Part shown: positions 18,173 to 26,565 of the stretch, in pieces
How positions within the stretch are numbered: the stretch's first letter is position 1
Layout of the letters: every line of letters begins with the position of its first letter
From: Leifsonia shinshuensis
Lineage (GTDB): Bacteria; Actinomycetota; Actinomycetes; Actinomycetales; Microbacteriaceae
Direction of reading: 5' to 3'
NCBI RefSeq assembly: GCF_014217625.1
Contig: NZ_CP043641.1
Coordinates: 4,030,001-4,094,000, forward strand
Length of the DNA: 64,000 nucleotides
Translations under genes and position numbers: made by a program
The notes under the pieces: model-generated
What the model was told of the DNA's origin: nothing
The model's database searches: none
The model's input: the letters and a program-made list of their open reading frames with translations, nothing else

Positions 18173-18814
18173 ATGGCCAGGCTGGATCACGAGCGGATCC
18201 GCGATGCGGATCGCACGCGTGCCGAGATCCTGGCCGTGGCGACCCAGGAGTTCGCCGACCGTGGCTACTCCGGCGCCCGCGTGGACGAGATCGCGCGCCG
18301 GATGAGCACGACCAAGCGCATGATCTACTACTACTTCGGCGGCAAGGAGCAGCTCTACGTGAGCGTGCTGGAGGCCGCCTACGCCGAGATGCGCGGGTAC
18401 GAGCAGGAGCTCGACGTCTCCGATCTCGAGCCGGTGGAGGCCATCCGTGCTATCGCCGAGCGGACCTTCGACCACCACACCAGCCGTCAGGACTTCGTCC
18501 GGCTCGTGGCGATCGAGAACATCCACCGCGCCGCGTTCCTGCGCGAGGTGGGGGAGCCGGAGAGCCTCGCGCTCCCGGCGCTCGAGCTGATCGACGAGGT
18601 GCTGCGGCGCGGGAGGGCGGCGGGCGTGTTCCGCGACGACCTCGACGCCACCGACGTGCACTTGGCGATCAGCTCCTTCTGCGTCTTCCCGGTGGCCAAC
18701 CGCCACACGTTCGGGTACCTCTTCGGCCGCGATCTGCTGAACCAGGCGCGCGCCCCGCATTACCGGCGGATGCTCGGCGACATGATCGTCGCGCTCCTGA
18801 CCGCAGACCGTTGA
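18173..18814 (+). CDS. TetR family transcriptional regulator
   Basis: The 213-residue protein has an N-terminal TetR helix-turn-helix (about residues 17-62: TRAEILAVATQEFADRGYSG, then TTKRMIYYYFGGKEQLY). A helical ligand domain follows with a C-terminal TetR-associated segment. It starts with ATG after AGGAGGCGGG. It sits between, and divergent from, the shikimate dehydrogenase/dehydratase pair and just before an MHS transporter. The simplest reading is a local repressor responding to shikimate, quinate or protocatechuate. The ligand cannot be read from the sequence. A 7-bp hairpin (18820-18836) follows its stop. Confidence 0.85.
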   Translation: MARLDHERIRDADRTRAEILAVATQEFADRGYSGARVDEIARRMSTTKRMIYYYFGGKEQLYVSVLEAAYAEMRGYEQELDVSDLEPVEAIRAIAERTFDHHTSRQDFVRLVAIENIHRAAFLREVGEPESLALPALELIDEVLRRGRAAGVFRDDLDATDVHLAISSFCVFPVANRHTFGYLFGRDLLNQARAPHYRRMLGDMIVALLTADR

Positions 18815-18863
18815 TCCCTGCCGGGACGCTCCCGGCGGATCGAATAGCCCCAAAAAGAAACGA

Positions 18864-20174
18864 GTGTCGACGATGACCACCGTCGCCCCTGCCCCTACGC
18901 GCACCCGCACACCGGTGCGCGCGGCCTTCGCCGGATTCCTCGGCTCGGCCGTCGAGTATTACGACTTCTTCATCTTCGGGTCGGCCGCAGCGCTGATCTT
19001 CCCGCACATCTTCTTCCCGGACGCCGACACCACCGCGCGCGTGATGTCGTTCGCGACGTTCGGGTTCGCCTACGTGGCGCGCCCGGTCGGCGCGGTGATC
19101 CTGGGGCACTTCGGCGACAAGATCGGCCGGAGGAAGGTGCTGGTCTTCACGCTCGCGCTGATGGGCTTCTCCACCTTCGCGATCGGCTGCCTGCCCACCT
19201 TCGACACGGTCGGCTGGCTCGCCCCGGTGCTGCTGGTGTTCTGCCGGCTGCTGCAGGGCCTGTCCGCCGCCGGCGAGCAGGCCGGCGCCAGCTCCATGAC
19301 GCTCGAGCACGCGCCGGAGGGCCGCCGTGCCTTCTTCACCTCGTGGACGCTGACCGGCACGCAGGGCGGCCAGGTCCTCGCGGCCATCGCCTTCATCCCG
19401 ATCATGTCGCTGCCGGAGGATGTGCTGTACTCCGTCGGCTGGCGCATCCCGTTCTGGCTGTCGGCCGTGGTGGTCGTCGTCGCGTTCGTCGTGCGCAAGT
19501 CGCTGCCGGAGTCGCCCGAGTTCGTCAGCGCCGCGGAGGGCGGTGAGATCGAGAAGCTCCCCCTGGTCGGCCTGCTGCGCACGAACTGGCGTGATGTGCT
19601 GCGCGTCGTCGTCCTCGCCATGATCGCCGCGGTCTCCACCGTGTTCGGCAACCTGGCCATCGCCTACGGGACGGACGCCGGGCTCGACGCGTCGGTGACG
19701 CTCTGGCTGGTGGTGGTCGCCAACATCGTGGCGCTCGTCACGCAGCCGCTGTTCGGGATGCTCGCCGACCGGATCGGCCGCAAGCCGGTCTTCATCTACG
19801 GCGCGCTCGTCAGCGCCGTGCTGATGCCGTTCTACCTGCAGTCGATGTCCGGCTCGGAGGTCTGGGTCACGTTCCTGCTCGCGGTGGCGGTGTTCTCCTT
19901 CGGCTACGCCGCGGCCAACGCGGTCTGGCCGTCGTTCTACAACGAGATGTTCCCGCGCGAGGTGCGCTTCTCCGGCGTCGCGATCGGGACGCAGCTCGGC
20001 TTCCTCATGGCCGGCTTCGCGCCGAGCATCGTCACGGCGATGGGCGGCACCGGGCCGGACGGCTGGGTCGTCATCTCGGTCTTCACCGCGGTGATCGCGG
20101 TGGTGGTGACGCTGGCGGCGCTCACGGCGCGGGAGACCGCGAAGACGCCGACGGCGGAGCTGGGCCGCCGCTAG
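18864..20174 (+). CDS. MHS-family MFS transporter, probable shikimate/quinate importer
   Basis: The 436-residue protein has twelve predicted membrane helices and the metabolite:H+ symporter signature: AVEYYDFFIFGSAAALIFP in helix 1, GHFGDKIGRRKVLV between helices 2 and 3, and GMLADRIGRKPV between helices 8 and 9. Relatives include ShiA, PcaK-like and proline/alpha-ketoglutarate symporters. Location beside a shikimate dehydrogenase and dehydroshikimate dehydratase points to shikimate or quinate uptake, which is inference. GTG 18864 and ATG 18873 are both possible starts; neither has a strong ribosome-binding site. It follows the TetR gene by 49 bases on the same strand. Confidence 0.82.
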   Translation: MSTMTTVAPAPTRTRTPVRAAFAGFLGSAVEYYDFFIFGSAAALIFPHIFFPDADTTARVMSFATFGFAYVARPVGAVILGHFGDKIGRRKVLVFTLALMGFSTFAIGCLPTFDTVGWLAPVLLVFCRLLQGLSAAGEQAGASSMTLEHAPEGRRAFFTSWTLTGTQGGQVLAAIAFIPIMSLPEDVLYSVGWRIPFWLSAVVVVVAFVVRKSLPESPEFVSAAEGGEIEKLPLVGLLRTNWRDVLRVVVLAMIAAVSTVFGNLAIAYGTDAGLDASVTLWLVVVANIVALVTQPLFGMLADRIGRKPVFIYGALVSAVLMPFYLQSMSGSEVWVTFLLAVAVFSFGYAAANAVWPSFYNEMFPREVRFSGVAIGTQLGFLMAGFAPSIVTAMGGTGPDGWVVISVFTAVIAVVVTLAALTARETAKTPTAELGRR

Positions 20175-20190
20175 GCGAGCCGGCCGCCGC

Positions 20191-20196
20191 TAGGCT
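20191..20196 (+). promoter_or_regulatory. -10 box (TAGGCT) of a probable leaderless transcript
   Basis: TAGGCT ends 6 bases before the ATG of the GNAT gene at 20203. With that spacing transcription would begin at or next to the start codon, and there is no ribosome-binding site. Confidence 0.5.
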
Positions 20197-20202
20197 GGCG
20201 GG

Positions 20203-21243
20203 ATGCCGGGGCCGGAGATCGTCGAAGCGCACCTTCCACCGCTGAACGAGCGCGTGGAGGCGCCGCCGACCTACCGGCCGCGGCATCCGCTGGTCGCCGA
20301 GTGGCGCCCGATCGCGGCGGCCGACGTCGACGCGGTGCTCGCCGTGCTGCGCGCGAGCGACGCGAGCGACCACCCGAACTACCTCACTACGCGCGAGGAG
20401 CTGGAGGACGAGCTCGCCTTCAGCTTCCTCGACCTCGACCGGGACACCCTCCTCGCGGTCGGACACGACGGCGCGGTGCTCGCGGTCGGCTCGGTGCTGG
20501 AGCCGCCGCGCCAGGTCACGCTCGTGCGCGAGTTCATGAACGGCGCCGTGCATCCCGATCACCGCGGGAAGGGCATCGGCCGCGAGCTGATCGCCTGGCA
20601 GCGGGCGCGCGGGGAGCAGAAGCTCGCCGCCCTCGACTCCGTGCTGCCCGGCTGGCTGGTGGGGTACGCCGACCGGCGCGCTCCCGACCGCGAGCGGCTG
20701 CTGACGGCCGCCGGCTTCACGGCGGTCCGCTGGTTCCACACCATGGAGCGCGACCTCGCCGAGCCGATCCCGGAGGTGACCCCGACGGAGGACGTGCGGA
20801 TCGTGCCGTTCGCGGCCGAGCTGGCCGACGCCGTGCACGCCGCCCGCGACGAGGCCTTCCTCGACCACTGGGGGAGCCAGCCGCTGAGCGACGAGCAGTG
20901 GGCCTCGCTGATCGGCGGGACGTTCGCCCCCGAGGTGTCGTTCGTGGCGCTGGCGGGGGACGACGTCGCCGGTGTCGTCCTCTCGGATGTGAACGAGGAC
21001 GACTGGGCGGGGCAGGGCTTCTCCGGCCCCTACATCTCCACGGTCGCCGTCACCCGCGCGCACCGCGGCCGCCGGATCGCGCCGGCGCTGCTCGGCGCGG
21101 TGCTCGCCGAGAGCCGTCGCCGCGGCTGGCAGAAGGCGGTCCTCGACGTCGACGCGGCGAGCCCGACCGGCGCGGACAGTCTCTACACGGGGATGGGGTT
21201 CGTCACGACGTTCGGCGAGACCGCGCTGGTCCGGGAGTACTGA
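20203..21243 (+). CDS. Tandem GNAT-domain N-acetyltransferase
   Basis: The 346-residue protein contains two GNAT folds. The first (about 30-180) has the acetyl-CoA loop HPDHRGKGIGREL. The second (about 195-346) has TRAHRGRRIAPALL and ends with the usual GxDSLYTGMGF-type strand and helix (LYTGMGFVTTF). The double-domain layout recalls mycothiol synthase MshD, but length and motifs are general and the substrate is unknown. The first domain's long loop after the P-loop is diverged, so the C-terminal domain may be the active one. It is probably transcribed from its own leaderless promoter. Confidence 0.78.
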   Translation: MPGPEIVEAHLPPLNERVEAPPTYRPRHPLVAEWRPIAAADVDAVLAVLRASDASDHPNYLTTREELEDELAFSFLDLDRDTLLAVGHDGAVLAVGSVLEPPRQVTLVREFMNGAVHPDHRGKGIGRELIAWQRARGEQKLAALDSVLPGWLVGYADRRAPDRERLLTAAGFTAVRWFHTMERDLAEPIPEVTPTEDVRIVPFAAELADAVHAARDEAFLDHWGSQPLSDEQWASLIGGTFAPEVSFVALAGDDVAGVVLSDVNEDDWAGQGFSGPYISTVAVTRAHRGRRIAPALLGAVLAESRRRGWQKAVLDVDAASPTGADSLYTGMGFVTTFGETALVREY

Positions 21244-21254
21244 GTCCCTTTCCC

Positions 21255-21260
21255 TAGAAT
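21255..21260 (+). promoter_or_regulatory. -10 box (TAGAAT) of a probable leaderless truA transcript
   Basis: TAGAAT ends 6 bases before the truA ATG at 21267, the spacing expected when the transcript starts at the initiation codon. CGAGGG lies between; it is too close to the ATG to serve as a normal ribosome-binding site. Confidence 0.5.
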
Positions 21261-21266
21261 CGAGGG

Positions 21267-22133
21267 ATGACCGACCAGGCGACGCGATTCCGGCTCGACA
21301 TCGCCTACCAGGGCACCGACTTCAACGGCTGGGGCCGCCAGCCCGCGCTCCGCACGGTGCAGGGCGAGCTGGAGGCCGCGCTCGCCACGATCTTCCGGCG
21401 CGCCGGCGACGCGCCGCTGCTGACCGTCGCCGGCCGTACCGACGCGGGCGTGCACGCGCGCGGACAGGTCGCCCACGTCGACCTCTCGGCGGAGCAGGTC
21501 GCCGTGCTGCGCAAGCCGCACGGGAAGCGGCCTCCGCTGACGGCGCACGAGGCGCTGGCCCGCCGGCTGAACGGCATCCTCGGACCGGTTGCCGACGTCG
21601 TGGTGCTGCGCGCGGCGGAGGCGCCGACCGGGTTCGACGCCCGGTTCTCCGCGGTCTGGCGGCGCTACGAGTACCGCGTCGCCGACCGGCTCGCACTGCG
21701 CGACCCGCTGCAGCGGCACCGCACCGCCTGGGTCTCGGCGGACCTCGACGCCGACGCGATGGACCTCGCGTCGCACGGGCTGCTCGGCCTCCACGACTTC
21801 GCCAGCTACTGCAAGGCGCGCGAGGGGGCGACGACGATCCGCACCCTGCTCGACTTCTCCTGGCGCCGCGACGACGACGGCGTACTGGTGGGGGAGGTCG
21901 TGGCGGACGCGTTCTGCCACAGCATGGTCCGCGCGCTGGTCGGCGCCTGCGTGGAGGTCGGCGAGGGATCGCTGACGCCGGGCGACCTGGTCGAGCTCCG
22001 CGACGAGCGCGTGCGCACCAGCGCCTTCAAGGTGATGCCGGCCCGCGGGCTGACCCTGATGGAGGTGGGCTACCCGGACGACGCGGAGCTCGCGCTGCGG
22101 GCCGAGCAGACCCGCGGGATGCGCTCGCTCTGA
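21267..22133 (+). CDS. truA: tRNA pseudouridine(38-40) synthase TruA
   Basis: TruA isomerises uridines 38-40 in the tRNA anticodon arm. The 288-residue product has the catalytic aspartate, Asp59, in AGRTDAGVHARGQVAH. It also has the N-terminal LDIAYQGTDFNGWGRQP strand and the late FCHSMVRALVGACVEVG motif. Length fits the family. In many bacteria truA follows rplQ; here it stands between the GNAT gene and rplM-rpsI, still near ribosomal genes. Confidence 0.95.
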   Translation: MTDQATRFRLDIAYQGTDFNGWGRQPALRTVQGELEAALATIFRRAGDAPLLTVAGRTDAGVHARGQVAHVDLSAEQVAVLRKPHGKRPPLTAHEALARRLNGILGPVADVVVLRAAEAPTGFDARFSAVWRRYEYRVADRLALRDPLQRHRTAWVSADLDADAMDLASHGLLGLHDFASYCKAREGATTIRTLLDFSWRRDDDGVLVGEVVADAFCHSMVRALVGACVEVGEGSLTPGDLVELRDERVRTSAFKVMPARGLTLMEVGYPDDAELALRAEQTRGMRSL

Positions 22134-22152
22134 CGTGCCGTACCGCCTCGGT

Positions 22153-22328
22153 TTGACCCCCTCCGGGCGTGTCGCGTACTATTGATGTTTGGTGTCGGCG
22201 CCACACTGCGGCGCGACCCACGAACGTGAGCCCTCCACCGGCTTCGGTTCCCGTCTCGTCGAGACGGCAACCCCCATCGGAGTGGGATTCACGAACTCCT
22301 CCGTTCGATACAGAAAGCAGCCACTACT
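22153..22328 (+). promoter_or_regulatory. rplM-rpsI promoter and 140-base leader
   Basis: TTGACC (22153-22158) and TACTAT (22177-22182) with an 18-base spacer form a strong promoter. Transcription from about 22189 gives a leader of about 140 bases before the GTG of rplM. The leader contains a perfect 8-bp hairpin with a one-base centre (22251-22267). Its length is compatible with a ribosomal-protein autoregulatory leader, but I recognise no known class. Confidence 0.65.
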
Positions 22329-22775
22329 GTGACGCGCACTTACACCCCGAAGGCAGACGAGATCCAGCGCGACTGGGTCGTCATCGACGCGACCGATGTC
22401 GTGCTCGGCCGTCTCGCCAGCCACACCGCCGCCATCCTGCGCGGCAAGAACAAGGCGACCTTCGCCCCCCACATGGACATGGGCGACTTCGTCATCATCG
22501 TGAACGCCGACAAGGTGGCCCTCACCGGCCAGAAGGCGGCGCAGAAGAAGGCGTACCGCCACTCCGGCTACCCGGGCGGCCTCAAGGCCACCACCTACTC
22601 GGAGCTCCTCGAGAAGAACCCGGTCCGCGCCGTCGAGAAGGCCGTCCGCGGCATGCTGCCGAAGACCTCGCTCGGCCGCGCCCAGCTCCGCAAGCTGAAG
22701 GTCTACACCGGAAGCGAGCACCCGCACGCCGCCCAGCAGCCGAAGCAGTACACGCTCGGCCAGGTCGCCCAGTAA
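22329..22775 (+). CDS. rplM: 50S ribosomal protein L13
   Basis: The 148-residue product has the standard L13 length. L13 is an early assembly protein of the large subunit. Conserved segments are [37 protein letters not shown] and [19 protein letters not shown]. It starts with GTG after AGAAAGCAGC, a modest ribosome-binding site. The gene pairs with rpsI 48 bases downstream, as in nearly all bacteria. Confidence 0.98.
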   Translation: MTRTYTPKADEIQRDWVVIDATDVVLGRLASHTAAILRGKNKATFAPHMDMGDFVIIVNADKVALTGQKAAQKKAYRHSGYPGGLKATTYSELLEKNPVRAVEKAVRGMLPKTSLGRAQLRKLKVYTGSEHPHAAQQPKQYTLGQVAQ

Positions 22776-22823
22776 GCGATCCAGACCTTCACGACTGACT
22801 AAAGACAAAGGATTATCACCACC

Positions 22824-23321
22824 GTGGCGAAGATCGCAGACAGCATCGACTCGGCCCAGGCCGACAACGTCGAGTCCTACTCGACCGAGACCCCCGAGAG
22901 CGCGGCTCCTGCCGCCCCGCGTCCCGTCCTCTCCGTGCCCGGCGCGGCCGTGGGCCGTCGCAAGGAGGCCATCGCGCGTGCGCGCCTGGTCCCGGGCTCC
23001 GGCACCATCACGGTCAACGGCCGTGAGTTCGCGGACTACTTCCCGAACAAGCTGCACCAGCAGCTCATCACCGACCCGTTCAAGATCCTCGACCTCATCG
23101 GCTCGTACGACGTCGTCGCCCGCATCACCGGCGGCGGCCCGTCGGGTCAGGCCGGCGCGCTGCGCCTCGCCATCGCCCGTGCGCTGAACGAGATCGACCG
23201 CGAGAACAACCGTCCGACCCTCAAGAAGGCCGGCTTCCTGACCCGCGACGCGCGCGTCACCGAGCGCAAGAAGGCCGGTCTCAAGAAGGCCCGCAAGGCT
23301 TCGCAGTTCTCCAAGCGTTGA
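22824..23321 (+). CDS. rpsI: 30S ribosomal protein S9
   Basis: S9 reaches the P-site tRNA with its C-terminal tail, here ending in [12 protein letters not shown]. The core begins near residue 38 ([20 protein letters not shown]) and includes [20 protein letters not shown]. Total length is 165; about 37 N-terminal residues (Asp/Ser/Ala/Pro-rich) are extra relative to E. coli, another example of the low-complexity extensions in this genome. It starts with GTG after AAAGGATTAT. Confidence 0.97.
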   Translation: MAKIADSIDSAQADNVESYSTETPESAAPAAPRPVLSVPGAAVGRRKEAIARARLVPGSGTITVNGREFADYFPNKLHQQLITDPFKILDLIGSYDVVARITGGGPSGQAGALRLAIARALNEIDRENNRPTLKKAGFLTRDARVTERKKAGLKKARKASQFSKR

Positions 23322-23335
23322 CGCACCCCAGCGTC

Positions 23336-23341
23336 TAGGCT
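23336..23341 (+). promoter_or_regulatory. -10 box (TAGGCT) of a probable leaderless glmM transcript
   Basis: TAGGCT ends 7 bases before the glmM ATG at 23349, and no ribosome-binding site lies between. It could give glmM expression independent of rplM-rpsI. Confidence 0.45.
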
Positions 23342-23348
23342 TCGGTTC

Positions 23349-24710
23349 ATGCCCCGCCTTTTCGGAACCGACGGAGTCCGCGGACTCGCGAACGGTACGC
23401 TCACCGCCGACCTGGCGCTCGGCCTCGCGCAGGCAGCTGCTGCTGTCCTGACGCGAGGCCGCAGCGCCGAGGCGCGGCGCGCCGCGGGCAAGCGCCCGCT
23501 GGCGATCGTCGCCAGGGACCCCCGGGTCTCCGGCGAGTTCCTCTCGGCCGCCGTCGCGGCCGGGCTGGCCAGCTCAGGCATCGACGTCTACGACGCCGGT
23601 GTCATCCCGACGCCGGCCACGGCCTTCCTCATCGCCGACTTCGACGCCGACTTCGGCGTGATGGTCTCGGCGTCCCACAACCCGGCTCCCGACAACGGGA
23701 TCAAGATCTTCGCGCGCGGCGGCACCAAGCTGCCCGACGTCGTCGAGGACCGCATCGAGCAGCACCTCGACATGGAGAAGCTGACTCCGACCGGCGCCGA
23801 GGTCGGCCGCATCCGCCGCTTCGCGGACGCGGAGGACCGCTATGTCGTGCACCTGCTCGCGAGCCTCCCGCACCGCCTCGACGGCATCCACGTCGTGCTC
23901 GACTGCGCCCACGGCGCGGCCGCGGGCATCTCGCCCGAGGTGTTCACCGACGCGGGCGCCCGGGTGACCGTCATCGGCGACTCGCCCGACGGCATGAACA
24001 TCAACGACGGCGTCGGCTCCACCCACCTCGACAACCTGGCGAAGGCCGTCCTCGCGGCCGGCGCGGACGTCGGCATCGCCCACGACGGCGACGCCGACCG
24101 CTGCCTCGCGATCGACGCCGACGGCAACGTGGTCGACGGCGACCAGATCATGGCGATCCTCGCGGTCGGCATGAAGGAGCGCGGCAAGCTCACCGACGAC
24201 ACGCTCGTCGCCACCGTGATGAGCAACCTCGGCCTCAAGATCGCCATGCGCGAGCATGGCATCCGGATCGTGGAGACCGCCGTCGGCGACCGCTACGTGC
24301 TCGAGGAGATGAACCAGAACGACTACGCCCTCGGCGGCGAGCAATCGGGCCACGTCATCATGCGCGAGTTCGCGACCACCGGCGACGGCATCCTCACCGG
24401 CCTGCACCTCCTCAGCGAGATGGCGCGCCAGCGCAAGCCGCTGTCCGAGCTGGCCAAGGTGATGACCGTGTATCCGCAGGTGATGGTCAACGTGAAAGGC
24501 GTGGACCACCACGCCGTGCACACCGACGAGCCGCTGCAGCTCGCCGTCCAGACCGCCGAGGCGGCGCTGGGCGACACCGGCCGGGTGCTCCTGCGCCCGT
24601 CCGGCACCGAGCCGCTGGTGCGCGTCATGGTGGAGGCCGCGGACCAGCACACGGCGGAGCGCCTCGCCAACGAGCTGGCGGACGTCGTGCGGGAGCGGCT
24701 GGGCGTCTGA
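23349..24710 (+). CDS. glmM: Phosphoglucosamine mutase
   Basis: GlmM converts glucosamine-6-phosphate to glucosamine-1-phosphate on the way to UDP-GlcNAc and peptidoglycan. The 453-residue product has the phosphoserine loop [13 protein letters not shown] (Ser109 is the phosphorylated residue). It also has the metal-binding DGDADR, the sugar-binding GGEQSGH and the phosphate loop [11 protein letters not shown]. All four domains are present. glmS lies 2 kb downstream on the same strand, so two consecutive steps of the pathway are close. It follows rpsI, a common neighbour pair. Confidence 0.97.
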   Translation: MPRLFGTDGVRGLANGTLTADLALGLAQAAAAVLTRGRSAEARRAAGKRPLAIVARDPRVSGEFLSAAVAAGLASSGIDVYDAGVIPTPATAFLIADFDADFGVMVSASHNPAPDNGIKIFARGGTKLPDVVEDRIEQHLDMEKLTPTGAEVGRIRRFADAEDRYVVHLLASLPHRLDGIHVVLDCAHGAAAGISPEVFTDAGARVTVIGDSPDGMNINDGVGSTHLDNLAKAVLAAGADVGIAHDGDADRCLAIDADGNVVDGDQIMAILAVGMKERGKLTDDTLVATVMSNLGLKIAMREHGIRIVETAVGDRYVLEEMNQNDYALGGEQSGHVIMREFATTGDGILTGLHLLSEMARQRKPLSELAKVMTVYPQVMVNVKGVDHHAVHTDEPLQLAVQTAEAALGDTGRVLLRPSGTEPLVRVMVEAADQHTAERLANELADVVRERLGV

Positions 24711-24746
24711 AGGTCCGGCCGCGGCCGCCGGCGCGTAGGCAGCCGG

Positions 24747-25070
24747 TCAGTCCGCGGCGGCCTCGCGGTCGAGCCGGGCGTTCCGCTCGCGCACGAAATC
24801 GGACACCGAGAAGGGCCGCGTGCGCTCCGGCAGGAGCGCCGTGTCGGCCAGCCCCTCGAGCAGTGCGCCCGGTTCGGTCTCGAGCGTGACGGCGAGCTGC
24901 AGCAGTGTCAGCAGGGTCGGGTTCCCGGTGCCGCGTTCGACCTTGCCGTAGTTGGCGACGTCGACCTGGCTGAGGTTGGCCACCTCGTACTGCGAGAGGC
25001 CGAGCTCGACGCGCCGGCTCCTGAGCCGGTCGCCCAGGATGCGGGCTGCCTCGAAGCGCGGGGACGACAT
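24747..25070 (-). CDS. XRE-family helix-turn-helix protein (paralogue A)
   Basis: The protein has 107 residues from ATG 25070. An HTH_3 domain covers about residues 10-65 (LGDRLRSRRVELGLSQYEVANLS, then VANYGKVERGTGNP). A short C-terminal part has PFSVSDFVRERNARLD. It resembles the next gene throughout, so the two are tandem duplicates. A start at 25130 would add 20 residues; I prefer 25070 because it matches the paralogue's N-terminus. A TATATA box at about 25141-25147 is a candidate -10. The target is unknown. Confidence 0.72.
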   Translation of the reverse strand: MSSPRFEAARILGDRLRSRRVELGLSQYEVANLSQVDVANYGKVERGTGNPTLLTLLQLAVTLETEPGALLEGLADTALLPERTRPFSVSDFVRERNARLDREAAAD

Positions 25071-25149
25071 GCGTCTACTCTGCGGTCCCGCGTGGTCTTT
25101 TCCCAGAGTGCGAAGACTATGTGTACGCATTCATGGCGCATATATACGC

Positions 25150-25458
25150 CTAGTGCGTTTCCTGGGCGCGCTTCGCCGCGATGAAGTCGGCCACCGAGAA
25201 GGCGTGCTCCCGATCGGGGAGCATGCCGTCGCCGTACAGCCCGGTCACGAGCACGGCGGGATCGAGGTCGAGTGCGGTCGCGAGCCGCACGATGGTGTGG
25301 AGCTCCGAGTTGGCCTCGCCGCGCTCCACGCGCCCGTAGTTGGTGACGTGCATGTCCGCGAGCTGGGCGATCTCCTCCTGGCTGACGCCGAGCGCCATCC
25401 GGGCCGAGCGCACCCGCTGACCGAAGAGCTGGGCGGCGTGCGAGCGTGGTGTAGCCAT
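25150..25458 (-). CDS. XRE-family helix-turn-helix protein (paralogue B)
   Basis: The protein has 102 residues with an HTH_3 domain (about 11-66: FGQRVRSARMALGVSQEEIA and VTNYGRVERGEANSE). The C-terminus HAFSVADFIAAKRAQE parallels paralogue A's FSVSDF segment. It is the upstream member of the tandem pair; the genes are 79 bases apart. There is no ribosome-binding site, and TAGGCA lies 6 bases before the ATG on this strand, so it may be leaderless. No toxin, phage or integrase gene is next to the pair, so neither an antitoxin nor a phage repressor role is supported. Confidence 0.72.
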   Translation of the reverse strand: MATPRSHAAQLFGQRVRSARMALGVSQEEIAQLADMHVTNYGRVERGEANSELHTIVRLATALDLDPAVLVTGLYGDGMLPDREHAFSVADFIAAKRAQETH

Positions 25459-25555
25459 GCCTCATGCCTACGGGATGCCGGAGGGGCGGGCCAGAGTCTT
25501 CGAGCACGCGCCCTGTGTGCTCGCATCCTCTGGACTCGAAGCGTGCGGACCCCGG

Positions 25556-26524
25556 TCAGAGCTTGCGCAGCAGCACGGAGCTGACCGTGTGGTCGGCCTC
25601 CTTGCGCAGCACGAGCTTCGCCCGGGAGCGCGTCGGCCGGATGTTCTGGATCAGGTTGGGCTCGTTGATCGCCGTCCAGATCGACGCCGCGCGCGCCCGC
25701 GCCTGCTCCTCGGTGAGCTGCGAGTAGCGGTGGAAGTACGACTTGGGGTTGGCGAAGGCGCCGCGCTGGAGCTTCAGGAAGCGCTCCTCGTACCAGTGCG
25801 CGATGTCCCGGGTCCTGGCGTCGACGTACACGCTGAAGTCGAAGAGGTCGCTCACCGCGAGCCGGTTGCCGCCGCCCGCGGGCTGGAGGACGTTGAGCCC
25901 CTCCACGATGAGCACGTCCGGACGGCGCACCACGATCTCCGCGTCCGGCACGATGTCGTAGCTGAGGTGCGAGTAGAACGGAGCGCGGACCTCCGGAGCC
26001 CCGCTCTTCACCTCGGTGACGAACCGCAGCAGCGCGCGCCGGTCGTACGACTCCGGGAAGCCTTTCCGCTCCATCAGGCCGCGCCGCTCCAGCTCGGCGT
26101 TCGGGAGCAGGAACCCGTCGGTCGTGACGAGCTCGACGCGCGGGGTGTCGTCCCAGCGGGAGAGCAGCTCGCGCATGAGGCGCGCGATGCTGGACTTGCC
26201 CACGGCCACCGACCCGGCGACGCCGATCACGAACGGCGTCTTCTGCGCGCGCTCCCCGAGGAAGTCGCTCGTGACGCGGTGCAGCTGTTTGGTGCCGCCG
26301 ACGTACAGGTTGAGCAGCCGGCTGAGCGGCAGGTAGACCTCCTCGACCTCCCGCAGGTCCAGCGGGTCGCCGAGGCCGCGCAACTGCACGATCTCGGTCT
26401 CCTTGAGCGGCAGCCGGGTGTTCTGCGCCAGCTCGGCCCAGTCGGAACGGCTCAGCTCCACGAAAGGGGTGCTGGACTCGCCGTTCGCCGTGGATCCGCC
26501 GCGAGCGGCGCCGTTCTCAGCCAT
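25556..26524 (-). CDS. coaA: Type I pantothenate kinase
   Basis: CoaA phosphorylates pantothenate, the first step of coenzyme A synthesis. The 322-residue product has the P-loop [12 protein letters not shown], the substrate-site [20 protein letters not shown], and the GLNVLQP and [14 protein letters not shown] segments of the family. ATG 26524 is preferred to TTG 26533 because the likely -10 box TAGACT (reverse strand, 26533-26538) overlaps the longer start. It is divergent from glmS, both apparently leaderless. Confidence 0.93.
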   Translation of the reverse strand: MAENGAARGGSTANGESSTPFVELSRSDWAELAQNTRLPLKETEIVQLRGLGDPLDLREVEEVYLPLSRLLNLYVGGTKQLHRVTSDFLGERAQKTPFVIGVAGSVAVGKSSIARLMRELLSRWDDTPRVELVTTDGFLLPNAELERRGLMERKGFPESYDRRALLRFVTEVKSGAPEVRAPFYSHLSYDIVPDAEIVVRRPDVLIVEGLNVLQPAGGGNRLAVSDLFDFSVYVDARTRDIAHWYEERFLKLQRGAFANPKSYFHRYSQLTEEQARARAASIWTAINEPNLIQNIRPTRSRAKLVLRKEADHTVSSVLLRKL

Positions 26525-26532
26525 AGGCGACA

Positions 26533-26558
26533 AGTCTAAGGTGCGCCCAGGTTAGACT
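26533..26558. promoter_or_regulatory. Back-to-back -10 boxes for coaA and glmS
   Basis: TAGACT occurs on the reverse strand at 26533-26538, 8 bases before the coaA ATG, and on the forward strand at 26553-26558, 7 bases before the glmS ATG. The two starts are only 41 bases apart. Neither gene has a ribosome-binding site, so both mRNAs are probably leaderless, and the two polymerases would compete for nearly the same DNA. Confidence 0.55.
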
Positions 26559-26565
26559 CGGGTGC

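Noticed and set aside
24747..25458. Toxin-antitoxin module or phage repressor region
   Set aside because: Both genes are HTH proteins of the same family; no toxin-like, integrase or phage gene is adjacent.
26525..26565. glmS ribozyme or riboswitch upstream of glmS
   Set aside because: Only 41 bases separate the divergent start codons, and a -10 box sits 7 bases before glmS, so there is no room for the ribozyme.
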